Of a stretch of DNA of 64,000 nucleotides, positions 44,725-56,198 are shown piece after piece (within the stretch, counting starts at the first letter, position 1; each line of letters opens with the position of its first letter). The position numbers and the translations under genes were made by a program. Origin of the DNA: Dillenia suffruticosa (Eukaryota > Streptophyta > Magnoliopsida > Dilleniales > Dilleniaceae); contig JAVTVX010000002.1 in the NCBI GenBank assembly GCA_033439265.1, forward strand, positions 8,530,174 through 8,594,173, written 5' to 3'. Under the pieces are notes generated by a model, which was not told the origin of the DNA, searched no databases, and saw only the letters and a program-made list of their open reading frames with translations.

Positions 44725-47648
44725 TGTCATGCCTCGGACTGGGGGCGTGAGCAGCCGCCCGTTACCCTAGATACCGGCTATATTTTTATGAAAAATCAAA
44801 CAGAATCTTTCCATATTTTGGAGGTCTTCCAAGTACTATTTGACCTGTATAATTCACAACCATTCTGTCAATCAAATAAAAGGGTCATCCCGGCCTCAAG
44901 ACAATGAACCAAACCATAGCAGACAATTAGGACAACGCAATACTTTTTAATAACTAGCAGTCCTAGTCACAGATCTCTACTGTTATGTCCAACTAGAGCA
45001 TGAGCAACCGCCATACCTAGTGGGCCTAAAGTTTATACAATATACAATAATTTCCCAAGTAAAAATTTTTAAATACTTACAAGTGTCTCAATGCAAGTAA
45101 AATATAGGAGTTTCCTAAACAATGTCCATAATTTATACAATCATCCCATATAAATATACACGGCCAACTACGGATCTCAATATCATGACCTCATAGGGTC
45201 GAAATAAATTAAAGATATCAAATTTTTATTTGAATTAAATCTCACCGTCATGAATACTGAATCCACCAATATGCTACGAAAACCTTTAGAGTCTGTAACA
45301 TTGCTCTATCGCAACTATCCTATCTGAGGAAGGTAAGGAGAGGGGTGAGTATCAGAGAAGATACCCAGTGAGTGAGGGGATTAATATCAGGCATAAATAG
45401 TGTGGGTGAACCATTGGAGTGTCAAACAACATTATTCGTAACAATAATTTACATTTCTCACAGTAAAACATGATATGTTTTGCAATTTGAAATCATTTAA
45501 CCAATCACACGATATCAAGCATATATGCATCCATTCAGAATCAAATATTATTAGAGCAAGCCAAAAGTAATCCTGACAGAGGTCAACCATGACCAAGGAC
45601 AGGCACATCGGGGGTTTTATTATGTATAAAGTTCAAAAGTCGCTCTCTACCCCGACGTTGGCCATGAGTTCGCTGGGGCTAACTCATCATCATGTATAGG
45701 ACCCCGCCCGATGCTAGATGGTGGTAGCACACACTTCCTTCCCCTTACGTAGGTTTAACCGGCTGTGCCTATAGCCATTATACATATGACGTTTGCGAAT
45801 ACCTCCTGCAGAAGTGTATCCGGGTAACCCGGTGCCTCTACAAATACCCTTCGTAGCTACAAAATTTATCAAAGAACATCATCACAAGTGGGCACCCGAC
45901 CCATACAGATCATCTCATCACAAATGGGCACCCGGCCTATACAGATCATCAAAACATTTTAAATCCGTGTACCAATATAATCATCAAATCATTTCAAATA
46001 TATGCTAATGCAACGGTAAAATAGAAAACATATTTGGTTCTCAAATAATGGCACAATATCATTTCATTTCAAACCATAGATATATAGTCATCGGAAATAT
46101 ATATTTACGACACTCCAAATGTCACAAAACAAGTTTTGAAATTTAATATTATACGTCGAGTCCATGCATATCGAAAACATATTTTATGGAAAATGCGGCA
46201 GAAACAAGTTTTACTATTTCATACAAGAGATTAGAATCTCACTCACATTTTTAGGGAGGGTGGTCACTCCCTATTTTCAAAATAAATCTAATCTGACTCT
46301 TCGAGTCTCCAAAAAAATTTTCCTAATCAAATAATCACAATTTAATATTAAACAAAAACCTAATAAGGGATTTTTAATTTTTCTTTCCAATTTAATACAA
46401 CCCTAAATTTACACAATCTCCTTTCTAGATTCCCGTTTCATCATTTTCGAATCATTTGGCTTACAATGATCAAATTTCTAATATTTCTCATTTTTCCTAA
46501 TTTTACTCGAATTAAACATATTTCAGAATATATATGAATATAGCTTACGATTATAAATTCAACCTAAATTCAATAAAATCAATTCAAATGTTGAAGTGAT
46601 TGCATTTCTCTCACCTAGGGTTCCTCAGATCTCAGACTTAGTTTTCGTTCACCCGTCGAATTGGTCTAACTTGTAATGTTTTCATATTTGAAACTATGTT
46701 AGCAACTAATTCAAATTCTAAACACCAAACCCTGGAACTTCAACCAACGCAGTCGTTACCTGTAGTGAAGAAGCTGCGACCTAGGGTTCAGGGGTCGGTT
46801 GATGACAGCGGTTTGGGCTTCAACTAGGGTTGCAGCAAGGGGGTCCGCGTGTAGGAGAGCTCTCGAAGGAGAGAACAAATCGCGGGCTCACGGGCTGTCG
46901 TGGGCTGGCACGCTCGCTGGCTGGCACACTCACGGGCTAAGGCATGCACTCGCGAGCTGGACTGCAGTCGCACGCTTGCGGAAGGTCATGTGTTGTGGCG
47001 CGCTCATGCTGTTGTACGCTCGCGCTTGCGCTGTGGTGCGTTGGCAGAAGGTCGCGCGCTCGCGCGAGGAGGATCGCGCTGTGGCGTGCTCGTGCTCATG
47101 CAGGGAAGCTTGCGCTGCGGCGTGCTTGCGCAGGAAGAAGGGACAGCGGTAGAGAGAGCGACGTATGTGGGCGAGGGAGGGCGACGGGTCGCGGCAATGG
47201 GAAAAGGCGAAGAGAGAGAGAGGAAGAAAGAGAGAAAGAGAGAGATTAGGGCTAAAAGCCCTAATCTAATTGGGGTGGGGGTGCTGCGTTTTAGCTCAAA
47301 ACGCAGTACTCCTCTGTTGTGTTTTTTTTTTAACTCTTATTATTATTATTATTATATATATTTTGTTTATTTTTATAAATAAATTTATAAATAATTAAAT
47401 TTGTAAATAAAAAAATTTTAATAAATGGTTGAATATATATATATTTATTCATTTTACACTAAAATTCACGGATACGGTAAAATTTTAAATATATCAAAAA
47501 TTCAATTTAAATACCCCAAAATCAAAAATCAATATAAATAAATAAAATTTCTTTCCACACACATATATATAGACTAAAGAATATTTATTTTTATATATAT
47601 TTTTTGAGAATAGTACACCATTACTGACACCGCAATGTCGATGTTACA
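44725..47648 (-). repeat. G3 right (5') LTR, full length
   Basis: Plus strand TGTCATGCCTCGG to GATGTTACA. It contains the family landmarks (GGGGTGAGTATCAGAGAAG near 45335, GACAGAGGTCAACCATGACC near 45577), the GC-rich region 46870-47150, the two hairpins (47243-47308) and a TATA run. A second LTR-like start (TGTTATGTCC, then GAGCATGAGCAACCGCC) lies at 44981, as in S2. Confidence 0.9.
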
Positions 47649-48990
47649 CTAGTTTTGTGGTTAAAGTAGCAACACTATTTTGCTTTCTAGAGAACCAAGA
47701 TACTAACATTCTTTCAAAAAATTAACAAGTACCACTTATACTCTTTCTATCTACTTTACTTCCAGCAAAATCAGCATCTAAATATCCATGTAGATTGAAC
47801 ACTGAATTCTTATTTTACCATAATCCTAAATTATATATATCCTTTAAATATCTTAGGATTCTCTTCATAGCGGATAAATGAGATTTTTTAGGATTATATT
47901 GAAATCTAGCACATAAACACACACTAAATATAATATCAGGTCTAGATGCTGTTAGATATAAAAAAATCCAATCATACTTCTATAGAGTTTTTGACAAACT
48001 TCCTTTCTTTTTTCATCTTTGTCTAGCTTAACCGATATACTCATTGGTGTGACATATCTTTTAACATCACTAAATCCAAATTTTTTGATCAATTTCTTAA
48101 CAAATTTGGATTGATTAATAAATATACTTTCTTTTGTTTGTTTTATTTATAAGCCAAGAAAATAATTTAATTCACTCATCAAACTCATTTCAAATTCTGC
48201 ATACGTAGACTTAGCAAATTATTGACAAAGATTTTCATTTGTTATTCCAAATACTATATCATCTACATAGATTTGAACTATTAGAATTTCTCGGTCTTTT
48301 CTTTTAATAAACAAAATTGTGTCAACTTTTTCTCTTTCAAAATCATTTTCAATAAGAAAATTACTAAGTCTCTCATACCAAACTCTTCGAGCTTATTTTA
48401 GACCATATAAGGTTTTGAACAATTTAAACACATGATTTGAGTGTTTTAGATGTTTAAATTCGGGTGGTTACTCTACATAAACTGTCTCATTTAATACACC
48501 ATTTAGAAAAACACTTTTAATATCCATTTAATATAATTTGAAGTTTATATAGCATGCAAAGGCAAGTAGCATCCTAATAGATTCTAATCTAGCTACCAGA
48601 ATATATGTTTCATCATAATCAATCTCTTCTTCTTGTCTATACCCTTGAGCAACTAATCCAGCTTTGTTTCTAGTGATTATCCCATATTCATCTAGTTTGT
48701 TCCTAACCACTCATTTTGTACCTATTACGGATTGGTCATTTGGTCTAGGAACTGACTCTCATACTTCATTCATTTCAAATTGATTTAACTCTTTTTGCAT
48801 AGCTAGAATCTAATTTTCATCACATCTTCATCAACATTTTTAGGCTCAATTTGAGAGATGAAAGTCACAAATTCACATTGATTTTGAGTTGAAGATCTAG
48901 TTCTAACTCCAACCTCTAAATCTCCAATCACATTTTCTATATTAACACTTTTTCTTACGGTTGAGATTTATTTATCGCTTGCTCTTCTTT
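47649..48990 (-). pseudogene. C1 reverse transcriptase and N-terminal half of RNase H, broken
   Basis: From 48710: LDEYGIITRNKAGLVAQGYR and EEIDYDETYILVARLESIRM, the start of the copia RT, with LLAFACYINFKLY. The catalytic IVQIYVDDIVFG (about 48285-48250) keeps YVDD. PMSISVKLDKDEK, LYRSMIGF and, through several stops, the RNase H start follow up to VATLTTK at 47649, where G3 is inserted. Confidence 0.85.
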
Positions 48991-49880
48991 TTGTTGAGGG
49001 TTTGAATGATTTTCTTCACTTCTACCTTCATTAGATTATTTTTTCATTTCTTCATTTTCAATTGTCTCTTGTTCTAGAGTTTGTTCTATTTCTTGAATTT
49101 CATCATCAAAACTTCTTTTCCTTAAGGGGTCACTTTTATCAAATTTTATATGAATTGATTCCTCTACCATCATTGTTCTCTTATTATATATCTATATACT
49201 TCATTAGAGATTGACTATCCTAAAAATATAATCTCATCACTTTTTACTTCAAATTTCTCTAGGTTATCTTTTCTATTGTTCAGCATATAACATTTACATC
49301 CAAAGACATGAAAATAACCAATGTTAGGATTTTTACCTTTATATAGTTCATTAGGAGTTTTCTTAAAAATTGGTCTAATTAGTACCCGGTTAAGGATATA
49401 ACAAGTTGTGTTGACAATTTTAGCCCAAAAATATTTGGTTAAGTTATGTTCACAAAGTATAGTCCTAGCCATTTCCTTTAAAGTTCGATTCTTTCTCTCT
49501 ACAACACCATTTCTTGGGTGTTCTAGGTGCAGAGAAATTATAATATATTCCAATTTCATCACAATATTCTTGCAATGCTTTATTTTCAAATTTTTTATCA
49601 TGATCACTTCTAATACTGTTAATTGTGTATCCTTTTTCATTTTGAATTTTCTTACATAATTTGATAAATGCACTGCATGCATCTTCCCTTTTTGCTAAGA
49701 ATAGTACCCAGTATATCTTGAGTAATTATCACTTATTACAAAGCCATAGTATTTTTCTCCTAAATTTTGAGTTCAAGTTGGACCAAAGAGGTCCATATGA
49801 AGTAATTTTAAAGGTCTAGATGTGGAGACTATATTCTTAGATTTAAAGGAAGATTTGATATGTTTTCCCTTCATGCAACT
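48991..49880 (-). pseudogene. C1 integrase, broken
   Basis: The core motif NSIRSDHDKKFEN (near 49620-49585) holds the second catalytic Asp. GVVERKNRTLKEMARTILCE (49505 downward) holds the catalytic Glu, followed by KYFWAKIVNTTCYILNRVL, KTPNELYKGKNPNIGYFHVF and GCKCYMLN. A DYSRYT-like stretch near 49715 carries the first Asp. There is a frameshift between Asp and Glu near 49520-49560. 48991-49200 is a Ser/Glu-rich linker to RT with stops. Confidence 0.85.
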
Positions 49881-49881
49881 A

Positions 49882-50280
49882 TCACATAATTTTTTTTTCA
49901 TATTTCAATTTAGGAAATCCCTTAACAATATCTTTTCTAACCAGTTTTGAAATTAAATACATACTTGCATGTCCTAGTCTCCTATGCCATAACCATGCAT
50001 CATCATTCCCAATGGCCATCAAGCATGCTTCATTTAAAACATTTAAGTTATCTAAATCAATGACATAAATATTTCCTTGCCTATTTCCTCTAAATTTTAT
50101 CTCATTATTTGATTTATCCATCACATTGCAACAATTTTGATCAAACAAAATAATGAATCCTTTATCACATAATTGGCTAATGCTTAGAAGATTATGTTTT
50201 AAACCTTTGAGTAATAGAACATGCTTAATTTGAGTAGAAAACATACCTATATACCTTATACCAATTATTTTTCCTTTTGA
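49882..50280 (-). pseudogene. C1 GAG-pre-integrase domain
   Basis: FSTQIKHVLLLKGLKHNLLS, ISQLCDKGFIILF and WLWHRRLGHASMYLISKLVR with the conserved W-HRRLGH zinc-binding segment; one open stretch of 120 residues. It lies directly upstream of the integrase in the copia order. Confidence 0.85.
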
Positions 50281-50619
50281 GATGTCTCAAAATACTACTT
50301 TGCCTCCTTTCTTTTTTTTTTTCAAACTGTTGAATTTAGATGAGTCTCCTGCATGTGTTGAGAGCATCTGTTGTCAATGTATTTTTTGGAGTTTTGGTCT
50401 TGAAACAAATTTGTACAAAAAAGAGATCAAGTGTTGACCTTTGGTACCCAAATTTTCTTGGGTCCGACAATGTTAGTGCTCATCATAGATTCATGAGTGT
50501 TCTTTGGTACGTATTTCAAAATCATTTTCTTGAATTTTAGGTCATTGAACCAGCACTCATTCAAACCATGCCTTGTTCTATTGTAGTGAGTGCACTTGGT
50601 ATATGTTTTAGATGCTTTT
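50281..50619 (-). pseudogene. C1 gag zinc knuckle and protease start, broken
   Basis: KCTHYNRTRHGLNECWFND (about 50600-50545) is the CCHC knuckle of copia gag with Tyr in place of the second Cys. VPKKNTHESM and WVPKVNT follow. YIDNRCSQHM (near 50370) is the protease active-site region, where the family reads DSGCSRHM, so the catalytic D-S-G is now D-N-R. The element is cut at 50620. Confidence 0.7.
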
Positions 50620-51558
50620 TGTCACACCTTGACCCATCCCTAGGCCGAGCATGTGAGCAACCGCCGCAACACCTCAATGCATGGGCACAACCCTCCGAGA
50701 TATCGAGGCATCGTAAGGCTAAAAACACATATGTCCAAATCAGTTTACAAAATCACATGAGTTCCCAAGTAATAAAAGTAAAATATCTCAATGTGTTTCA
50801 AATGCATAAATATGTAAACCCAATATGAGAGTTATCATTTACATGCGCCAATAGTAATATGCAGTCATCCCCAAGCAAATAAGTACAATGGTCAAACTAA
50901 ATACTCCAAAATAATATGATAACCTCAAATTGAATATAACAGAAGAAACGGATAACCATACCCCAACCCAGTCTCCAATATAAGTTCAACGAAATCAAGT
51001 CTCTACCATTCCCTTGATCCAAGACTATACCTGTGAAATGGAAAGTGAGAGGTAAGTATCTATGGGAGGATACTCAACAAGTGAGGGAATTGACATCATG
51101 CTATCAATATCAAGTGTGAAATTAGAGTGTCAAGACATGTAATACAATATCAAGTGTGCGAAAAACAACGTGTGGTTTTAACATATCTCAAGGCACACAT
51201 CGAAAAATAATATATGCATCCATCCATGTATCAAGTCACATATGTAGAGCCAGCCAAACAAACAGCCCCAGCAAAAGTCGACCTCGACCAAGGACGAGCG
51301 CATTGGAGGTTTTTACAATGCAAATATCAAATAATGGCTCTCTACCCCAATGTTGGCCACAGACTACTCCAACTAGCCTGTAAATAGTAATATATATATA
51401 GTTGGCCGTGTATGATACCCCGTCCAGTGCTAAACAGAGGTAAACTCACGTCCTCCCCGATGAGGGTCAACCTAGGACAACCATACACATGATAATTTGA
51501 CGGATACCTCCGGCCGAAACATATCTAGGTACAAGGGTTGCCTCTACCAAATATCCCA
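50620..51558 (-). mobile_element. Truncated LTR of the TGTCACGCC gypsy family, inserted in C1 gag
   Basis: Plus strand starts TGTCACACCTTGACC and shares with S1 (27794) GCCGAGCATGTGA, ACCGCCG, CGTAAGGCTAA, CTCAACAAGTGAGGG (51072) and CGACCTCGACCAAGGACGAGC (51280). It ends abruptly at AAATATCCC (51558), where S1 continues AATGTCCTTCG, so the rest of the LTR is lost. Element sense is minus. Confidence 0.75.
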
Positions 51559-51680
51559 CGGGCCTTGGCGAAGGACCTCGCCGAGGCCCACGAGGAAGGG
51601 TCCTCCCCCTCGCCCGATCCGGCGGTGTTGCCGTCGGATCTGGGCAGGGGAGCGTCTCCCCGTCCCCCAGCAGCAATTCT
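51559..51680. other. GC-rich patch of unknown origin
   Basis: About 120 bp of GC-rich sequence (CTTGGCGAAGGACCTCGCCG, then CGTCTCCCCGTCCCCC) between a truncated LTR and an AT desert. It contains the inverted pairs GGACCTCGCC/GGCGAAGG and GCCGGATC-like/GATCCGGC. I do not recognise it. Confidence 0.4.
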
Positions 51681-52030
51681 TTTTTTTTATATAAATTATA
51701 TATTATATAATTAAATTTATATATTATTTATTATGATATATTATATGTTATAATTTTAATAATATTATATAGCATTATATATTATAATTTTAACATTATT
51801 ACATATATTATAACATATTATATATTATAATATTAGAATTTTATGTATTATATATATTTTAACTTATTATATATATTATATATTATAATTATGGTAATTA
51901 TAACATAATTATAATTATATAATTTTATATATTGTTTTATGATATATATGTAATAATATATAATATATATATTGTAGAATTTTAAATGGATAATGTTCTC
52001 TACATATTTAAAAATTTATAATACATATTG
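51681..52030. other. Very AT-rich low-complexity stretch
   Basis: TATATTATAATTTTA-type sequence with no gene or repeat boundary visible. The lost 5' end of CACTA-2 would be expected here or just upstream, but no CACTAC terminus was found. Confidence 0.6.
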
Positions 52031-52033
52031 TAG

Positions 52034-52101
52034 ATGTGTTTGCTCTGATTGGACGTGTTGTTCAAGTAGAGGGGAGAAAAGTAGACATTGCAGCAGTTGA
52101 G
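52034..52101 (+). other. Candidate upstream exon in CACTA-2 leader
   Basis: 68 nt between an acceptor (ACATATTGTAG) and a donor (GTATAT), open in one phase: DVFALIGRVVQVEGRKVDIA, then AVE. It is not a transposase motif I know. Splicing to the tnp2 exon at 52467 would give an immediate TGA before the tnp2 ATG, so it would be an untranslated or separately read exon. It may be a captured host exon, as in CACTA-1, or chance. Confidence 0.25.
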
Positions 52102-52466
52102 GTATATATTTGTTATTCGCATTTATTCTTTTATTTTCTTTATTTTTTATCCCTTGTTCTTAGTGTGCATATATATATGTTGTATTTTCATGAAATGCAA
52201 TAGTTATAAATTATTTTTATATTTTTTTGCGAGTCAATGTAAAAAAGATTATATTTACTTTTTATTATTTTGTGTAAATAGTATGTCTTAATAATTTCTA
52301 TTAACGTTTTTATATTTGTTAAATTATCTGAATATATGTTAATATTTTTTAAAAGTTTTGTTATTAGATGTTAATTATTTCTTATTAATGTTTTTTTTCA
52401 ATATAATCTATATTTTGTTAATACTTTTATTTATTAATATTTTATAAATTTTATTTTTTTAAACAG

Positions 52467-55400
52467 TGACAATGCAAAATGAAAGAGATTGGATGTATAA
52501 TAAGAATTTACTTGATCGTCGTAGTTTAACCGATGAGTTTATTTCTGATGTGGAACAATTCTTGAATTTCGCTACTAGTAAGGTTTAGTTTATGAAAGAG
52601 AATAAGTTAAGGTGTCTGTGTAGAAAGTATGGTAATGGCAAATTCATGTATGTGATAAAGTTAAGAAACATTTTTGTAGATTTGGTTTTACTCTAAATTA
52701 CTACAATTGTACTTGTCATGGTGAACCATTTATATATGATGAAGAGTATGTGCAAAATATGCATTTTTCAGTTAGAGGGGATAACAATTATTATGATCAG
52801 TTAAATCCATATCAGCAGATGATATTTGATGCAGTGGGCTAAAATTTTGTACCCCAATCAAACTATGCAAGTTCTAGTTTTGCACCAACAAATGAAGATG
52901 TACCTACAAGTTATGCATCACCATTGGAGGGGGTAGAAGCAAATGTGTTGATGAGAATGTGCAAGATAAAGATTATTTGTCTAACCGATTTCAAGAAATG
53001 TTGAGAGCTGCAGATGAACCTTTATGGGCTGGTTGTGACACCCACACTAAGTTGTCATTAATGGCTAGAATGTTAAATGTTAAGGCAGAGCATAATTTGT
53101 CTGAGAATTGCTTCAATGATATTGTTTAAGTAATGGGAGAAGTATTGCCTCATGATCATATAATGTCAAATAACTTTTTTAGTATGAAAAGTTGATGAAT
53201 GACTTGGGTCTTCCGGTGGAAAGAATTGATGTATGTAGAGATGGTTGCATGTTATTTTGGAGAGCTGATGAAAATGTAGAATTTTGTAAATTCTGTAACC
53301 AAAGTAGGTACAAGAGTACTAGGAGATCAGGTCAGAATCAACGACCTAAACCATTCAAGCAAATGTTTTATCTGTCTTTGACTCCTAGATTGCAAAGACT
53401 TTATACATCGAAAGCTACTGCTGAATATAGGACTTGGCATGCAAATCATCAAATAGAAGAAGGGTTAATGTGTCATCCTTCGGATACAAAGGTATGGAAA
53501 AATTTTGATATGACATATCCTGAATTTGCAAGAGAGACTCAAAACATTAGGTTAGGTCTTTGTGCTGATAGGTTTGCTCTATTTGAAAAATCAGGGAAAA
53601 ATTATTCATGTTAGCCGGTGATCTTAACTCCGTATAATATTCCTCCGGGTATGTGTATAAAGACACCCTATATGTTTTTTACATTGGTGATACCCGGCCC
53701 ACAAAATCCAAAAAAGTTAATAGATGTTTATATGCAACCATTGATTGCGGAATTAAAATAATTATGGGATGACAGTGTTTTTACATATGATGTTAACACT
53801 GATCAGATGTTTGTAATGAAGGCAACTCTTCTTTGGATGATAATTGACTTTCTAGCTTATGGCATGTTATCGGGATGGAGTACTGTTGGGGTTTTAGGAT
53901 GTCCAATATGTATGGAGAGATCTAAGTCGTTCAGATTGAAATATGGTAAGAAAGCGAGTTATTTTGATTGTCATAGATAATTTTTGCCACAAAATCATAA
54001 ATTTAGAAGAAATAAAGAAGAGTTTACAAAAAATAAAGTTGAAAAAACACCTCATCCGTTGAGATTAACTGGTCAACAAATTTGAGAGCGAGTGTCTCAC
54101 TTTCCATCTATTATTGAAGAACCCCATGGTACAATGTATGGATATGGAAGTGTGCATAAATGGACCAAACGGAGTATATTTTGGGATTTACCATATTGGA
54201 AGACCCATCTAATTCATCATAATCTCGATTTGATGCATATCGAGAAAAATGTTTTTGAAAATGTGATAAATACATTGATGGATGTCTCTGGAAAAACAAA
54301 AGATAACTTGAATGCGAAAAAAGATATGCAGCTTCATTGTAATCGGCCTACACTTGATGTGGATGAAAGCAGTAAGGGACCAAAACCAAAGGCAATTTAT
54401 ACAATAAATAAGGATCAGAGACGAAGAGTTTGTGAATGGTTGAAATCGTTGAGATTTCCTGATGGTTACCTCAAATCTTGGGAGATGTGTAGATATGAAA
54501 GAATGCAAGTTGATTGGTTTGAAGAGTCATGATTGTCACATATTTATAGAAAGATTGATTCCGATTGCTTTTAAGGAACTTTTACTAGATTTTGTATGGG
54601 GCGTCATTATAGAGTTAAGTATTTTCCTGCATGATATTTGCTCGACAGTATTAAAGGAATCACATATGGCGAAATTAGAGAGAGATATCCCTATCATTTT
54701 GTGTAATCTAGAAAGGATATTTCCTCCATCATTTTTTGATTTCACGGAACACCTTTTAGTTCACTTGCCTTATGAGGCCAGAGTTGCAGTCCCGTCCAAT
54801 ATCGATGGATGTATCCATTTGAAAGGTAAATTTTGTACCTTCTCTTCATAAAGCAATTTAGAGTGCTTGTCATTTTACTAAATTCATTATATATAATTTT
54901 CTGATACACTTTATTTAATTATAATTATATTTTTATATCATTTGAAGAGAAAAGTGAAAAATAAGACACGGGTTAAATCCTCTATTGTTAATGCATACAT
55001 TGCGGAGAAAGTGACAACTTTTGCTTTATATTATTTCGAACCTCATGTCCAATGTAAGAAACGGAGAACGAGCAGAAATGATGAGGATCCTATTAATCCT
55101 AATTTAAATTCTTTCTCTATTTTCAACTATCTCGATCGACCAAGTAGGTCATGTAAGGTTAGATATTTAACTGCTAAAGAATGACGGGCAGCCATACATA
55201 TATTTTACTGAACTGTCCAGAAGTTACGCCATACTTCAAGTAAGTATTTTTTCCTAAATAAATGTATTCTTTATTTTGTTAAAATTTTTGATATAAATCG
55301 TCTTCTTTAATCGTAAGATTTTTCAACATTCATGGTCTGAACTATCGATGAATGAGTTCAATCATGTGTGTAATGAAGAATTTGCAGCATGGTTCAAAAC

Positions 55401-56198
55401 ATATGTTAGTTTTGAAATTTTTTGAAATTTTATAAATATTTGATTAATAAAAAAATAACACATTTATTTTATTTCAGATTCAATGTAATCAAGATCAAAT
55501 TAAACAAGAATTGTTAATTCATCTGTCATGGGGTCCAAACTTAATGGTACGAGCTTGGCCATTTTATTTTATAAACGGGTATAATTTTCACACTCAAGAA
55601 TATAGAACCGGAAAAGCTACAATGAATAGTAATGTTTGCATTCAGTTATCCAACGATGGAGGTATAAAAGATGATTTTTATGGTTTGTTGGATGAAATTA
55701 TTGAGGTACGTACCTTGGAGTAAAGTTACAGATCGTTTTATTTATGTGCCAATGGTTTGACCCCGTAAAAGGGATGGATGTGCATCCAAAGTTTAATTTG
55801 GTCAAAATAAATTATAAAAAATTTTATAAAAGATATGAACCATTCGTATTGGCACAACAAGCGATTCAAGTGTATTATACATCATATCTTAGTTTGAAAC
55901 GTGACAAAATTGATTGGTGAGCTGTTTGTAAAACGAAAACACGAAAAAAATTGAGGAACGTTGGGAAGACATAGCATATCAACAAGAGAAAGTTGCCAAT
56001 ATGTTTCAGAGTGAGGAATATATTATTCCAACATTATGAGATCCACGTGGAGTAGTGATAGATGTGGATCAAATTGAAATTCATGAGGCTGGCGATGAAG
56101 AATCTGATTTTGAGACAGATGATGAAGATGAGGATGAATTTGATGTTGAAGAATCCGATAATGAGAATGATGATGAAAATGATGACTTTGATTTTTGA
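52467..56198 (+). pseudogene. CACTA-2 tnp2/TnpD-like transposase, broken
   Basis: The exon starts after the acceptor TTTTTTTAAACAG; ATG at 52472 (MQNERDWMYNKNLLDRRSLT). The transposase-associated domain continues with DEFISDVEQFLNFATSK and, frameshifted, NYYNCTCHGEPFIYDEEY. The Tnp2 core (Transposase_21) is at 53150-54470: RIDVCRDGCMLFWRADENVE, CKFCNQSRYK, FAREPQ-like FARETQNIRLGLCADRF, STVGVLGCPICMERSK and HNLDLMHIEKNVFENVINTL. A DUF4218-like part at 54540-55190 has RLIPIAFKELLLDFVW, NLERIFPPSFFDF and VNAYIAEKVTTFALYYFEPH. A DUF4216-like part near 55520-55930 and an acidic tail (DEDEFDVEESDNENDDENDD) end at TGA 56196-56198. Stops and frameshifts make this copy non-functional. It would cut and join CACTA ends together with TnpA. 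Confidence 0.9.

Larger units (their letters stand above)
38056..47648 (-). mobile_element. Complete Ty3/gypsy chromovirus-type retrotransposon G3
   Basis: Right (5') LTR 44725-47648, PBS 44706-44717, gag from 44428, protease, RT, RNase H, integrase and chromodomain-like tail down to about 39490, PPT next to 39427, and left (3') LTR 38056-39426. Length 9593 bp. It is inserted in the RNase H domain of copia element C1. The flanks (TGCTT/TAGTT or TTGCT/CTAGT, depending on the boundary) are a poor 5-bp duplication, consistent with age. The LTRs differ by a 1.6-kb deletion in the left copy and by many substitutions. Confidence 0.92.
25910..50619 (-). mobile_element. Ty1/copia retrotransposon C1 (SIRE/Maximus-like layout), 5' end missing, four nested insertions
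   Basis: Minus-strand order from 50619: gag zinc knuckle, protease, GAG-pre-integrase, integrase, RT, RNase H (split by G3), a motif array, an extra ORF after pol, polypurine tracts and the 3' LTR (25910-27537). The 5' LTR and most of gag are absent: a truncated gypsy LTR begins flush at 50620. Embedded in it are solo LTRs at 27794-30826 and 30973-35346 and the full gypsy element G3. All pol parts carry stops. The clade is suggested by the long 3' region with an added ORF. Confidence 0.8.

Noticed and set aside
44979..46587. A nested insertion (solo LTR) inside the G3 right LTR
   Set aside because: It starts like an LTR, but there is no matching end or target duplication. S2 has the same internal organisation, so the segment is native and the left LTR carries a deletion.
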